36,792 nt of DNA from Actinomycetota bacterium. GTDB lineage: Bacteria > Actinomycetota > Thermoleophilia > Gaiellales > Gaiellaceae. The stretch's first letter is position 1. Every line of letters starts with the position of its first letter. Both the position numbers and the translations under genes were made by a program. The stretch is taken from positions 1 to 36,792 of the forward strand of contig JACCXC010000095.1 of NCBI GenBank assembly GCA_013697275.1, written 5' to 3'. This document shows positions 15,124-24,239 of the stretch, piece after piece. Under the pieces are notes generated by a model. The model made no database searches. It saw only the letters and a list, made by a program, of their open reading frames with translations, and had not been told where the DNA came from.

Positions 15124-16191
15124 CTACTCCACGGTCTCGGGGATGTCGGCGATCTCTCCGGCCGCGATCTGTTCGCGGAGGGCGTTCACCTTGTCGACGA
15201 TCTCCTTGGGGATCGCCTTGTTCAGCCCGCCGATCCCGATCCCATCGTTCTTCACCTCGAAGACGCTGTTCTCGCCGCCCGCGAACTCCCCCTTCTGGAG
15301 CGACTCGATCGTGGAGAAGACCGAGACGTCGACCCGCTTGAGGGCACTGGCGAGGATGTGGTCGCCGAGGAAGCCCTGATCGGCGTCCGCGCCGATGCCC
15401 CAGACGCCCTGATCGGCCGCGGCGTCGAGCGCTCCGAGGCCGCAGCCGCCGGCGACCTGGATGATCACGTCCGACCCTTGCGCGATCTGGTCGAGTGCGA
15501 TCTCCTTGCACTTGGCCTGATCGACGAAGTCCTGCGAGTACGTGTTCAGCGTCTCCACCTTCGCGTTCGCCGCCTTGGCACCGGCCATGAAGCCGGCGAT
15601 GTAGCGGTCGACCGGCGGAATCTTCTGGCCGCCGACGCTCGAGACGACGAGCTCCGGCTTCAGCCGCTCGATGTCGCTCGTCTGGACGAGCCCGGCCAGG
15701 TAGCCGGCGAGATACCCGCCCTCCTGCTCCTTGAAGATGAGCCCGCGGACGTTCGTCGGCTTGCTCGGCAGCGCCTCGACCGGCACGTCGATGATCGCGA
15801 AGTTCGTGTCGGGGTACTCCGCCGCCGCCTTGTCGATCGCCTCCGTGATCAGGAAGCCGACGCCGATCACGAGGTCGAAGTCCTCGTCGGCCAGGCCTGA
15901 GAGGTTGGGGATGTAGTCGGCGTCCGACTTCGACTCGAGGATACGCCCTTCGATCCCGAGCTTCTCCTCGGCCTGCTTCAGACCCTCGGCGGCGAGAAAA
16001 TTGAAGGAGCGGTCGTTCAGGCCCCCGATGTCCGTCACGAGCCCGACCCGGAGCTTCTCACCGGACTCTTCGGTGGCCGCTCCCGTGCCCGTCCCGCCGG
16101 CCTCCCCGCCGCCCTCGTCTCCGCCGCAGGCCGCGAGCGCCAGCGCGACGAGTACGACGAGTAGTGCCCCGATCAAGCCTCTCAGACGCAT
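15124..16191 (-). CDS. BMP-family substrate-binding lipoprotein (purine nucleoside type)
   Basis: Extracytoplasmic binding component of an ABC importer of the BMP/PnrA family, whose characterised members bind purine nucleosides. 355 aa. The lipobox is LALAACGG with Cys22, followed by a Gly/Glu-rich linker. Family motifs are LVTDIGGLNDRSFN, DLVIGVGFLITEAI, QEGGYLAGYLAG, IAGFMAGAKAAN and GIGADADQG. Its ATPase and permeases are not in the window, so it is an orphan component here. It is convergent with the deaminase. A shared role with nucleoside products of SAH breakdown is an attractive inference but unproven. GAGGAGGGG lies just before ATG 16191. Confidence 0.88.
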   Translation of the reverse strand: MRLRGLIGALLVVLVALALAACGGDEGGGEAGGTGTGAATEESGEKLRVGLVTDIGGLNDRSFNFLAAEGLKQAEEKLGIEGRILESKSDADYIPNLSGLADEDFDLVIGVGFLITEAIDKAAAEYPDTNFAIIDVPVEALPSKPTNVRGLIFKEQEGGYLAGYLAGLVQTSDIERLKPELVVSSVGGQKIPPVDRYIAGFMAGAKAANAKVETLNTYSQDFVDQAKCKEIALDQIAQGSDVIIQVAGGCGLGALDAAADQGVWGIGADADQGFLGDHILASALKRVDVSVFSTIESLQKGEFAGGENSVFEVKNDGIGIGGLNKAIPKEIVDKVNALREQIAAGEIADIPETVE

Positions 16192-16222
16192 CGCCCCTCC
16201 TCGTTCGACTCGTGACGCGGGG

Positions 16223-16228
16223 ATTCTA
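16223..16228 (-). promoter_or_regulatory. -10 box for the BMP lipoprotein gene
   Basis: TAGAAT on the minus strand lies 31 bp upstream of the ATG, leaving a leader of about 25 nt that includes the GAGGAGGGG ribosome-binding site. No good -35 is seen 17 bp further upstream. The rest of the 134-bp divergent gap holds TTGACA at 16271-16276 on the plus strand, probably part of the patatin promoter, although the best -10 (TTAGGC, 16298-16303) is spaced 21 nt away. Confidence 0.5.
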
Positions 16229-16325
16229 GTGCGCTCTGTTCGGAGCGGCCTCTTCGCCGCCCGGCCACGCTTGACAACAGACAGCCGGCAGGGGAGGTTA
16301 GGCGTCCGTCCAAGGAGGGAGCCCC

Positions 16326-17393
16326 ATGTCGAGCAACGGACAGCGCGCGAAGAAGTGCGACCTCGTGTGCGAGGGAGGCGGCGTGAAGGGGATCGGCCTC
16401 GCCGGCGCCTACTCCGTGCTCGAGGAGCAGGGCTACGTCGCGCAGAACGTGGCCGGGACCTCGGCGGGCGCGATCACGGCCGCCCTGATCGCGGCCGGGT
16501 ACACCGCGGCCGAGCTGCGGGAGATCGTCTTCGGGATGGACTTCGCCGCCTTCCGCGACCGCGGCTGGGAAGACCGCATCCCGTTCGTCCGGCGCTCAGT
16601 TTCGATCCTCAAGGACCTCGGGATCTACGAGGGCACGTTCTTCGAGGAGTGGATCGGGAAGCTGCTCGCGGACAAGGGCATCCGGACGTTCGCCGACCTG
16701 ACGACGGACGAGTTCGGCGACGATCCCCGCTACAGCTCGAAGCTCCAGGTGATCGCCTCCGACGTGACGACGCACCGCCTGCTCGTCCTTCCCCGCGACG
16801 CGGCCCAGCTTGGCGTCGACCCGGGAGAGCTCTCGGTGGCCCGGGCCGTTCGGATGAGCATGAGCATCCCGATCTTCTTCGAGCCCGTCTGTCACCGAAA
16901 CGAGCAGACGAACCGGACGCACCTGATCGTCGACGGGGGGATGCTCTCGAACTTCCCCGTCTGGCTGTTCGATTGCAAGGGAGATCAGGTGCCCGACTGG
17001 CCGACCTTCGGCCTCCTGCTCGTTGAACCCAACCCGAAGACCCAGATCGGCGAGCGCCTGCCTGAGCCGGAGAAGGTGCCGCGCGGGATCGGCGGGCTCC
17101 TGAAGTACATGCGCGCGATGGCGAGCACGATGATGGAGGCGCACGACCGCATGTACGTCGAAACCGCCGAGTTCGCCCGCACGATTCCGGTTCCGACGCT
17201 CGGGATCGGGACGACAGAGTTCGAGATCACGGAGGCGCGCAAGGAAGCGCTCTACCAGTCGGGGCGCGAGTCCGCCGCCGACTTCCTCGAGTCGTGGGAC
17301 TTCGACGCGTACATCGCCGAGTTTCGCAAGGGCGGCGAGAAACGCCGGCGCGACACGGTCACCGAACAGATGCAGGGCGCCGTCGCACCCTGA
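16326..17393 (+). CDS. Patatin-like phospholipase
   Basis: Serine lipid acyl hydrolase with a Ser-Asp dyad. 355 aa. The oxyanion loop GGGVKG is at residues 17-22, the nucleophile elbow GTSAG has Ser46, and the dyad Asp203 lies in VDGGMLSNFP. No signal peptide or membrane segment is seen, so it acts in the cytoplasm or leaves by a non-Sec route. ATG 16326 follows a strong ribosome-binding site (AAGGAGGGA). The lipid substrate cannot be told from sequence. Confidence 0.93.
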   Translation: MSSNGQRAKKCDLVCEGGGVKGIGLAGAYSVLEEQGYVAQNVAGTSAGAITAALIAAGYTAAELREIVFGMDFAAFRDRGWEDRIPFVRRSVSILKDLGIYEGTFFEEWIGKLLADKGIRTFADLTTDEFGDDPRYSSKLQVIASDVTTHRLLVLPRDAAQLGVDPGELSVARAVRMSMSIPIFFEPVCHRNEQTNRTHLIVDGGMLSNFPVWLFDCKGDQVPDWPTFGLLLVEPNPKTQIGERLPEPEKVPRGIGGLLKYMRAMASTMMEAHDRMYVETAEFARTIPVPTLGIGTTEFEITEARKEALYQSGRESAADFLESWDFDAYIAEFRKGGEKRRRDTVTEQMQGAVAP

Positions 17394-17412
17394 CCCTGCG
17401 GTCTTCGCGACG

Positions 17413-18192
17413 TCAGGCGTTCTCTTCGGCTTCGCGCTGCTGCTCTCGCGGCGCCTGCCACTGGATGCGATCCGACCAGAGCACGTAGACGAGGCCCCCT
17501 AGGACAGCCGACAGGGCGAGTACGAGGAAGAGGGCGAGCAGGGAAGGCGCGGGCGCCGGCCGGTACAGCGCGGAGGGCGGCAGGAGCTTCACCGCCGGGA
17601 GCGTCACGATGCTGAGGGCGAATTGGAACGTCGCCGCGCTGAGGCTGACGGGAGGCATCTCGTTCTCGCGCCCGCCCCACCGCACCACGAGCTGGAAGAC
17701 GTCGAGGTCGGGCCGGGCCACCCCGGCGCGGGCAAGCAGCGCCGAGATCGCCAGGATCGACCAGCCGAGGGCGGCGACGAAGGGCACGAGGGCGATCGAG
17801 GCGGGCCCGAGGCCGCCCTCCCAGGCAGCGGCCCCGATGCACGCGATCCCGGCCGCGAAGCGGGCGAGGCCGCCCCAGTGCGGAAGGAGGAGGGCCGACG
17901 CAGCCAGCTTCACGTCGATGCGCGCGCTCGTGGCCAGCTCTGCGATAGGAAGCCGCCAGACGTTCGGCGAGATCACGTTCGCGAGCCCCGACGCGGCCTC
18001 GAGGACGCCGAACGCTCCGACGAACTGCCAGCGCGTCCACGGGGCGAATCCGCCCAGCGCCGTCGCCGTCAGGATCACGCCCACGAGGTTGAGGAACGAG
18101 AATAGGAAGACGAGGATCAGGCCGCGAAACGCCCGTCCCGCTCGCGGCTTCGTCCGGTCTCGTCGGTGCTGGGGCGTGGCTCTTCCCGTCAC
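17413..18192 (-). CDS. Hypothetical multi-pass membrane protein
   Basis: 259 aa with several hydrophobic segments: an N-terminal one (LILVFLFSFLNLVGVILTA), weaker central ones (including ALVPFVAALGWSILAISALL), and two C-terminal ones (FALSIVTLPAVKLL; LLALFLVLALSAVLGGLVYV). It ends in a charged Gln/Glu-rich tail. I do not recognise a family. GTG 18192 was chosen because AGGAGAT stands just upstream; the frame stays open further (to 18402) but only as a shadow of the L,D-transpeptidase. It lies 44 bp downstream of that gene on the same strand, so they may be cotranscribed. Confidence 0.7.
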   Translation of the reverse strand: MTGRATPQHRRDRTKPRAGRAFRGLILVFLFSFLNLVGVILTATALGGFAPWTRWQFVGAFGVLEAASGLANVISPNVWRLPIAELATSARIDVKLAASALLLPHWGGLARFAAGIACIGAAAWEGGLGPASIALVPFVAALGWSILAISALLARAGVARPDLDVFQLVVRWGGRENEMPPVSLSAATFQFALSIVTLPAVKLLPPSALYRPAPAPSLLALFLVLALSAVLGGLVYVLWSDRIQWQAPREQQREAEENA

Positions 18193-18236
18193 TCGATCTC
18201 CTGCGCTCGCCCGCTGGAACAGGCGGAGGGCCGAAC

Positions 18237-19190
18237 CTAGGCGCTGACGATGTAGACCGGGGTTCCCACCTCGACCTGCTCGAAGAGCCACTCCGCCTCG
18301 GGGATCGCCATGCGGATGCAGCCGTGCGAGGCCGAGTAGCCGAGCGAGGCGGCGTCGGGCGTGCCGTGGATGCCGACGGCGGGGGACGAGATGCCCATCC
18401 ATCGCGTGCCGAGCGGGTTGCCGGGGCCGGGCGGGATCGGCTCAGCGTCCTTGGCCCAGTCGCTGTCGGGCGGGTTCCACGTCGGGTCCCGCTCCCGCAC
18501 TACGATCTCGAAGTTCCCGAGCGGGGTGGGGTACTGCGCCTGGCCCGTGGCCACCCTGAACGAGCGGACGACCCGCGGGCCGTCGTAGAGGTAGAGGCTG
18601 TTCGAGCCGCGGCGAATGACGATGATCGGCCCGAAGTTGCCCGCCATCAGGGCGGGTTTGACCGCGAGCACCTTTACCTCGAGCCGCACGTCGCGGTACG
18701 TGGAGCGAAGGGCGCGCACGATCTGACTCACCATCGCGGGCCGGTCGACCCGCTTCCCGGGCTTGGCCGGCGTGAAGGACGGGGCGAGGTTTGCGAGGCC
18801 GACGAGCTGCGCGTTTCGCGCCGGGCGAGCGATCTTCTTGTCGAGCCGTGCGACGTAGCGGCGGACGGCTCGGCGGTCGACGCCGATGTCGAGAGGGAGG
18901 CGTGCTCCCGGCTTCGCCTGCGCGGCGCGGGCGACCGCGTTTTCGATCGAGGCGCTGGCCCCCAGCCTGCCGGGCGAGATCGACCAGGTCTTGCTTCCGT
19001 GAAAGAGGCGGAGCGGCTGCGAGAAGCGCTGCTTGATCCGCCGTTCCGCCTGAACGGAGATGAGGTCGCCCACCTCCACGCCGCCGACGGAGACCCCGGC
19101 CGGGACGACGGGCAGCGAGACCCCCGCCGCGGGCACGGCGGCGCCGAAGCCGGCAGCAACGAGAAGAAGCAGAGCGGCGCGGTGGATCAC
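18237..19190 (-). CDS. Secreted L,D-transpeptidase (YkuD) with N-terminal PG-binding-type domain
   Basis: Makes 3-3 peptidoglycan cross-links or anchors proteins to peptidoglycan outside the membrane. 317 aa. A signal peptide (residues 1-22, ending near AAVPAAG) is followed by a VanW/PG_binding_4-like region (VSVGGVEVGDL, residues 30-170). The YkuD domain from about 185 carries VGIHGTPD and the catalytic SHGCIRM with Cys291. GTG 19190 gives an intact signal peptide, and TACCAT lies nine bases upstream. It is divergent from threonine aldolase. Confidence 0.92.
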   Translation of the reverse strand: MIHRAALLLLVAAGFGAAVPAAGVSLPVVPAGVSVGGVEVGDLISVQAERRIKQRFSQPLRLFHGSKTWSISPGRLGASASIENAVARAAQAKPGARLPLDIGVDRRAVRRYVARLDKKIARPARNAQLVGLANLAPSFTPAKPGKRVDRPAMVSQIVRALRSTYRDVRLEVKVLAVKPALMAGNFGPIIVIRRGSNSLYLYDGPRVVRSFRVATGQAQYPTPLGNFEIVVRERDPTWNPPDSDWAKDAEPIPPGPGNPLGTRWMGISSPAVGIHGTPDAASLGYSASHGCIRMAIPEAEWLFEQVEVGTPVYIVSA

Positions 19191-19199
19191 GGGACTGTG

Positions 19200-19205
19200 A
19201 TGGTA
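19200..19205 (-). promoter_or_regulatory. -10 box for the L,D-transpeptidase gene
   Basis: TACCAT on the minus strand stands nine bases before the GTG at 19190, giving a near-leaderless mRNA. A short inverted repeat, ATCAC-N6-GTGAT (19186-19201), overlaps the start, and CCCCCGC-AC-GCGGGGG lies at 19214-19229 between the two divergent promoters. Either could be an operator. Confidence 0.45.
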
Positions 19206-19248
19206 CGAGAAATCCCCCGCACGCGGGGGGAAATTTCGGGCCCGCCGG

Positions 19249-19254
19249 TAGGGT
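19249..19254 (+). promoter_or_regulatory. -10 box for threonine aldolase, leaderless
   Basis: TAGGGT is followed by seven bases and then GTG 19262. Transcription should begin at or next to the start codon. This argues against the GTG at 19253, which lies inside the box. Confidence 0.55.
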
Positions 19255-19261
19255 GCGACTC

Positions 19262-20338
19262 GTGGTCGATCTTCGCTCCGACACGCTCACGCAGCCGACC
19301 TCGGGGATGCGCCGGGCAATGGCCGAGGCGGTCGTCGGAGACGAGCAGAAGCGCGAGGATCCGACCGTGATCGCCCTCGAGGAGCGGGCCGCCGCCCTGC
19401 TCGGCCACGACGCGGCGATCTACCTGCCCACGGCCACGATGGGAAACCAGATCGCGCTCCGTCTGCTCTCCGAGCCGGGCGACGAGGTGGTCGCCGAGGG
19501 CTCCTCTCACGTCTTCCGCTACGAGCTCGGCGGGCCCGCGGTGCACGGGGGTCTCGCCATGAAGCCGCTTGCGAGCGAAGACGGCCTCCTGACACCCGAG
19601 GACGTTCGCGCGGCTGTGAACCCCCCCGGCGATCTGCACATGGCTCCGACTCGGATCCTCTCCCTCGAGAACACGCACAACGGCGGGGGAGGGCGCGTCT
19701 GGCCGCTCGACAGGTTCAGCGACGTGGTCGCCGAGGCGCGGGCGCAGGGCCTGCGCGTCCACCTGGACGGGGCGAGGCTCCTGAACGCCGCCGTCGCAGC
19801 CGGAGTCTCGGCGGCGGACTACGGGCGGGAGGCCGATACGGTGACGCTCTGTCTCTCCAAGGGGCTCGGATGCCCGCTCGGCGCGGTCATCGCGACCTCC
19901 AGCGAGCTTGCTCCCAAGGCGCGCCGCTTCAAGCACCTCTTCGGCGGCGCCATGCGGCAGGCGGGAGTCGTCGCGGCTACCGGGCTCTACGCCCTCGACC
20001 ACCACGTCGAGCGGCTGGCCGAAGATCACGCCAACGCGCGGCGCCTCGGGGAAGGGCTCGCGGAGGCCGGCTTGCCCGTCGCTTGCGACGCGATCGAGTC
20101 CAACTTCGTCCTCGTCCACGTCGAGAGCATCGGCATCGCGGCGGACGACGCAGTCGCGCGCCTGCGCGCCGAGGGCGTCCTGCTCTCGTTCGCCGCAAAG
20201 CGCGGCGTCCTTCGCGCCGTCACGCACCTGGACGTCAGCGCCGAGGACATCGATCGCGCCATCCCCGCGATCGCCCGAGCCCTGTCGCGCCGCGCGGCTC
20301 CCGTCCGGGCGGCGGCGGATGTCCCCACCGCCTATTAG
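19262..20338 (+). CDS. ltaE: Low-specificity L-threonine aldolase
   Basis: PLP enzyme cleaving L-threonine or allo-threonine to glycine and acetaldehyde. 358 aa from GTG 19262, giving the classic N-terminus VDLRSDTLTQPT. The PLP lysine is Lys200 in LCLSKGLGCPLG. Other family blocks are LEENTHN-like SLENTHNGGGGRVWP, VHLDGARLLNAAVAAG and KHLFGGAMRQAG. The glycine it makes could feed the glycine cleavage operon in this window. It is convergent with a small lipoprotein gene; the two stop codons are only two bases apart. Confidence 0.93.
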   Translation: MVDLRSDTLTQPTSGMRRAMAEAVVGDEQKREDPTVIALEERAAALLGHDAAIYLPTATMGNQIALRLLSEPGDEVVAEGSSHVFRYELGGPAVHGGLAMKPLASEDGLLTPEDVRAAVNPPGDLHMAPTRILSLENTHNGGGGRVWPLDRFSDVVAEARAQGLRVHLDGARLLNAAVAAGVSAADYGREADTVTLCLSKGLGCPLGAVIATSSELAPKARRFKHLFGGAMRQAGVVAATGLYALDHHVERLAEDHANARRLGEGLAEAGLPVACDAIESNFVLVHVESIGIAADDAVARLRAEGVLLSFAAKRGVLRAVTHLDVSAEDIDRAIPAIARALSRRAAPVRAAADVPTAY

Positions 20339-20340
20339 AG

Positions 20341-20652
20341 CTACGTCTCTACGTCCTCGATCGTGAGGGCGTAGAGCACACCGGCTCGCTCCTCGAGGTC
20401 ACAGCGGACAGGAAGCGCTTTCTGCTCGTGCTCGCGCAGGTGCACGAGGTCGAAGCCGTAGTCGACGTCGCCGGCGATCCGGATCTCGAACTCGTCGAGC
20501 CCGACCTCGAGGGTGAATGCTCGGATGTCGGACCCTTCGCCCTCGACGCCCACGATCAGCCCGGTCAGCTCGGACGGGGACGCCTCCGGCTCGCCCCCCG
20601 CGCACCCGGCGACGAGGAAGACGGCCACGAGGAGGACGAGCGCGGTCCGCAC
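20341..20652 (-). CDS. Small hypothetical lipoprotein
   Basis: 103 aa. A short basic start and hydrophobic stretch lead to the lipobox LVAGC, with Cys17 as the lipidated residue. The mature part is acidic with alternating beta-like segments (LTGLIVGVEGEG, FEIRIAGDVDYG). I do not recognise a family; it may be a small beta domain for protein or metal contact at the membrane. It lies 63 bp downstream of the FtsX permease on the same strand, so it may be the last gene of that unit. That gap holds only GC-rich sequence. Confidence 0.72.
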   Translation of the reverse strand: MRTALVLLVAVFLVAGCAGGEPEASPSELTGLIVGVEGEGSDIRAFTLEVGLDEFEIRIAGDVDYGFDLVHLREHEQKALPVRCDLEERAGVLYALTIEDVET

Positions 20653-20715
20653 GCGGCGAGCCTAGCCCGGGGCCGCGGCGGCCGCCCGCGGGTGCGAGCG
20701 GACGCCGGTAGCCCG

Positions 20716-23295
20716 CTACTCGTACTGGAGCGCCTCGAGGACGTTCAGCCGCGCCGCTCGTCGCGCCGGGGCGATTGCCGCGACGATGCCGACGACGATC
20801 GCGATCACCGCGAAGACGACGAGCAGGCTGTACGGCACCTCGAACCGCAGGTCGAACTGGCCGAGCGCCTGCGTCACGAGCGCCGCGAGGAAGATCCCGA
20901 GCGGAAGCCCGAGTGCCGTCCCGATGAGGGCCGTGATCACGCTCTCGTGGCGAACCATCCGGCGAATCTGCCGTCTCGTCATCCCGACCGCGCGGAGCAT
21001 GCCGAGCTCCCTCGTCCGCTCGAAGACCGAGAGGACGAGCGTGTTCACCATTCCGAAGAGGCTCACGATCACCGAGAGAGCGAGGAGGACGTACAGCATG
21101 GTGAGGAACGTGTTGAAGTCCTCGTCCTGCTGCTTGATCCAGCCCTCACGGGTCTGCACCTTCGCGTCCGGGAAGTCGGCGACCGCCGTTTCGAGCTCCT
21201 TGGTGGCCGCCGCGCTCGCCGAGCCTTCCACGTTCACGAACACGTACTGGTTCCGCGGCCGCTCGTAGAGCGAGTCGAAGAGCTCGCGGCCGACCGACAC
21301 GGCCCCGAGGAGCGGGAAGAACGGCGGGGGCTCGTAGACGGCCTTCACCTCGAGGAGCGCCGTCGAGCCGTTCGGCGCGAGCAGCTCGAGCGGTGACCCC
21401 ACCCGGAGGTCGTTGTCGTCGGCGAAGCCCTTCGCCACGATCGCCCCGTCGCGTCCGAGCTCGGCGAGCACGGCGTTCGAGCCGTCCTGCCACTCGAACG
21501 CGTACGTCTCGGCGATCGAGTCCGGGTCGATCCCGGTCACGTACTGCGCCTCGTCGTCGATCTTCCCGAGCTCCGAGCGGACCGGCGTGACGGTCTCGCC
21601 GACGCCCGCCTCTTCGAGCGCGTCGCCCGCGCCCGCGACGAACGGGCTGAAGCCGTCCTGCGCCGTGACGACGTAGTCGGCCTGAACCTGGTCCTCGATC
21701 GCGCCCCGGTTCGACTCCTTCATGCCGTTCGCGAGCACGCCGACGAAGGTGACGAGCGCGACGCCGATCATGAGCGCTGCGGCCGTCGCCGCCGTCCGGG
21801 CCGGGTTCCGCATCGAGTTTTCCTTCGCCAGCCGTCCCGCGACGCCGCCGATCTGCGTCGCCGGCCAGCCGACGACGCGGGCGATCGGGCGCACGACGCG
21901 GGACGAGATCAGGGCCACGCCGAGGAAGAGGAGCAGCACGCCTCCGGCGATCGAGAGGAGCCGCGGCGCCGTCGCGAGGTCGTCCTTGAACATCGCCAGG
22001 CCGAGCAGCGCGACCGCGATGGCGATCGTGACGATCGCGAAGTACGGCGCGAGCGGGGCGAGGCGGGACTTCGGCAGCTCGGCTCCCTCGCGCACCGCCG
22101 CGATCGGCGGGACGCGCGTCGCCCGGATCGCCGGGAAGAGCCCGGCGAGAACCGTCACGACCGTCCCGATCAGGAGCGAGACGACGATCGTCCGCGTCGC
22201 GAAGACCGTGTCCGTGGACGGGAGCTCGAGGTTCAGCGCCTTGAAGAGCTCGTTCAACCCGATCGCGAGTCCGAGGCCCGCAAAGAGCCCGATGATCGCT
22301 GAGAGAAGCCCGATCACGAGCGCCTCGAGTATCACCGACCCGAGCACCTGACGGCGCGAAGCTCCGAGGGTGCGGAGCGTCGCGAACTCGCGGGTTCGTT
22401 GCGCAACCGTGATCGAGAGGGTGTTGAAGATCACGAACGCGCCGACGAAGAGCGCGATGCCTGCGAAGGCAAGCAGGAAGTAGCGGATGAACGTCGTGAA
22501 CTCCGCCGACTCGGCGTCCTCGTCGGCCTGCTCCAAGCCGGTCCGCACGTTGACAACGTCCCCCGGCAGCTCGGACCGCAGGTCCTTGACCAGCGCCGTG
22601 GGGGTCACGCCGTCCCTCGCAGCGACCGAGACCGCGTCGAGCTGGCCGTCGCGGTGGAGGAGCCGTTGCGCCTCGGAGATCGTGAACGCTGCGAACGTGG
22701 CGTTTCCGAGCGAGTCCGTGTTCCCGTACTGCGCGAGGCCGACGATCTCGAACTCCTCGGCGGGCTCGAGCGTCGAGATCTGCACCTTGTCGCCGATCGC
22801 GTAGCCCTCGCGGTCGGCCGTGCCGGAGTCGATCACGACCTCGCCGGCCTCGTCGGCCCACGTGCCGTCGAGAAGCTTCAGCGGATTGAACCGGGACGCT
22901 TCCTCCGAGGTGTCTAGCCCGAAGCCGAAGGAGGGCGCCCCGTTCGTGTTCACGGCCTTGCCTTCCTTGGTCAGGATCTTCGCGTCCCTCTGGTCGAAGA
23001 CGGTGCCGGCCGCCGCCTCGACGCTCGAGACCGACTGAACCTGCTCGAGGATCTCCTCCGGGATGGGAGGCGTCGCGGTCGACTCGCCCTGGAACTCGAT
23101 GTCGGCTCCCCGGCCGTTGACCACGGCGTCGGTGTTCGCGTACGTCTCCTGGAAGATCTGCGAGAACGCCTTGTCGATCGTGTCGGTGAGGACGTAGGTG
23201 CCGCTCACCATCGCGACGCCGAGGATGATCGCGAGCGCGGTCAGGAGCGCCCGCAGCTTGCGGCCGGCGAGGCCCTTGAGCGAGACCCCGATCAT
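20716..23295 (-). CDS. ABC transporter permease, FtsX/MacB type (duplicated)
   Basis: 859 aa. An N-terminal membrane segment (LRALLTALAIILGVAMVSGTYV) leads into a first extracytoplasmic MacB-type domain (about 50-245). Three or more membrane segments with ERTREFATLRTLGAS-like RTREFATLRTLGASRRQV follow, then further segments, a second extracytoplasmic domain (about 540-720), and a C-terminal FtsX block (RTRELGMLRAVGMTRRQI). Such permeases work in lipoprotein or lipid handling, peptide efflux or cell-wall hydrolase control, rather than import. ATG 23295 overlaps the ATPase stop by four bases, so the pair forms one transporter. Confidence 0.93.
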   Translation of the reverse strand: MIGVSLKGLAGRKLRALLTALAIILGVAMVSGTYVLTDTIDKAFSQIFQETYANTDAVVNGRGADIEFQGESTATPPIPEEILEQVQSVSSVEAAAGTVFDQRDAKILTKEGKAVNTNGAPSFGFGLDTSEEASRFNPLKLLDGTWADEAGEVVIDSGTADREGYAIGDKVQISTLEPAEEFEIVGLAQYGNTDSLGNATFAAFTISEAQRLLHRDGQLDAVSVAARDGVTPTALVKDLRSELPGDVVNVRTGLEQADEDAESAEFTTFIRYFLLAFAGIALFVGAFVIFNTLSITVAQRTREFATLRTLGASRRQVLGSVILEALVIGLLSAIIGLFAGLGLAIGLNELFKALNLELPSTDTVFATRTIVVSLLIGTVVTVLAGLFPAIRATRVPPIAAVREGAELPKSRLAPLAPYFAIVTIAIAVALLGLAMFKDDLATAPRLLSIAGGVLLLFLGVALISSRVVRPIARVVGWPATQIGGVAGRLAKENSMRNPARTAATAAALMIGVALVTFVGVLANGMKESNRGAIEDQVQADYVVTAQDGFSPFVAGAGDALEEAGVGETVTPVRSELGKIDDEAQYVTGIDPDSIAETYAFEWQDGSNAVLAELGRDGAIVAKGFADDNDLRVGSPLELLAPNGSTALLEVKAVYEPPPFFPLLGAVSVGRELFDSLYERPRNQYVFVNVEGSASAAATKELETAVADFPDAKVQTREGWIKQQDEDFNTFLTMLYVLLALSVIVSLFGMVNTLVLSVFERTRELGMLRAVGMTRRQIRRMVRHESVITALIGTALGLPLGIFLAALVTQALGQFDLRFEVPYSLLVVFAVIAIVVGIVAAIAPARRAARLNVLEALQYE

Positions 23296-24068
23296 GCGCT
23301 GCCCACCTCGTCGATCGCCACGATCAGGTCGTGGGCGGAGGCGCCGTGCAGCTCCTTGACGATCAGGCCGTCAGCCAGGAAGAGCGTCCGGTGACCGATG
23401 GCGGCAGCGTTGGGGTCGTGCGTCACCATCACGGTCGTCTGGCCGTACTCCTCAACGGACTCGCGGAGGACGTCGAGAATCTCGGCGCTCGTCTTCGAGT
23501 CGAGGTTGCCCGTCGGCTCGTCGGCGAACATGATCGTGGGCCGGGAGGCGAGGGCCCTCGCGATGGCGACCCGCTGCTGCTGGCCGCCCGAGAGCTCCGA
23601 GGGGCGGTGCTTGCGCCGGTCGCTCAGGCCGACCTTGCCGATTACCTGGTCGACCCAGGCCCGGTCATACTTCCTACCGGCCAGCTCGAGCGGGAGGACG
23701 ATGTTCTCCTCGGCCGTCAGCATCGGGAGCAGGTTGAAGAACTGGAAGATGAAGCCGATGTGCTTGCGCCGCACCTTCGTCAAGGCGTTGTCGTCGAGCG
23801 CCGTGATCGTCGAGCCGGCGATCGAGACCTCGCCCGAGGTCGGCTTGTCGAGCCCGGCGAGGATGTGCATGAGCGTCGACTTGCCCGAGCCCGAGGGGCC
23901 CATGATGGCGGTCAACTCGCCCTGCTTGACGTCCAAAGAGATGCCGCGTACAGCCTGCACGGCCGTCTCGCCCTCTCCGTACTGGCGCGTTACGTCGCGC
24001 GCCGAAACGACGGCGGCTTTCGCCGCCTGCTCGCGGCCATCGGTGGTCGCGGGTGCCACTGCGTTCAC
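23292..24068 (-). CDS. ABC transporter ATPase, MacB/LolD type
   Basis: Nucleotide-binding partner of the overlapping permease. Walker A is GPSGSGKST, the Q loop is in FIFQFFNLLP, the signature is LSGGQQQRVAIARALA, Walker B is IMFADEPTGNLDS and the switch His is in VMVTHDPNAA. The frame opens at ATG 24104, but GGAGGT four bases before GTG 24068 argues for the shorter start (about 258 aa); the extra 12 residues would be atypical. The genes are divergent from the metalloprotease across a 135- to 171-bp gap where I see no convincing promoter. Confidence 0.93.
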   Translation of the reverse strand: MNAVAPATTDGREQAAKAAVVSARDVTRQYGEGETAVQAVRGISLDVKQGELTAIMGPSGSGKSTLMHILAGLDKPTSGEVSIAGSTITALDDNALTKVRRKHIGFIFQFFNLLPMLTAEENIVLPLELAGRKYDRAWVDQVIGKVGLSDRRKHRPSELSGGQQQRVAIARALASRPTIMFADEPTGNLDSKTSAEILDVLRESVEEYGQTTVMVTHDPNAAAIGHRTLFLADGLIVKELHGASAHDLIVAIDEVGSA

Positions 24069-24239
24069 GTTTACCTCCACGGTGTAGTCGAGCCACGATC
24101 GCATGGGCTTCGGGCGCCTTCAAGGTGACCAGCCGCCCTCTTGACGTGCGGCTAACCGAACCACGCTCGGAAGCTCGATGCACTTGACCTGCCGCGCCGG
24201 AGGGCGTTGACTGGTTTCGTCCGAGCGAAGGAGGGCCCG

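Noticed and set aside
16271-16303. Full promoter for the patatin gene
   Set aside because: TTGACA is perfect, but the best -10 is 21 nt away, too far for a confident call.
19253-19255. GTG 19253 as the threonine aldolase start
   Set aside because: It overlaps the -10 box; GTG 19262 gives the standard N-terminus and leaderless spacing.
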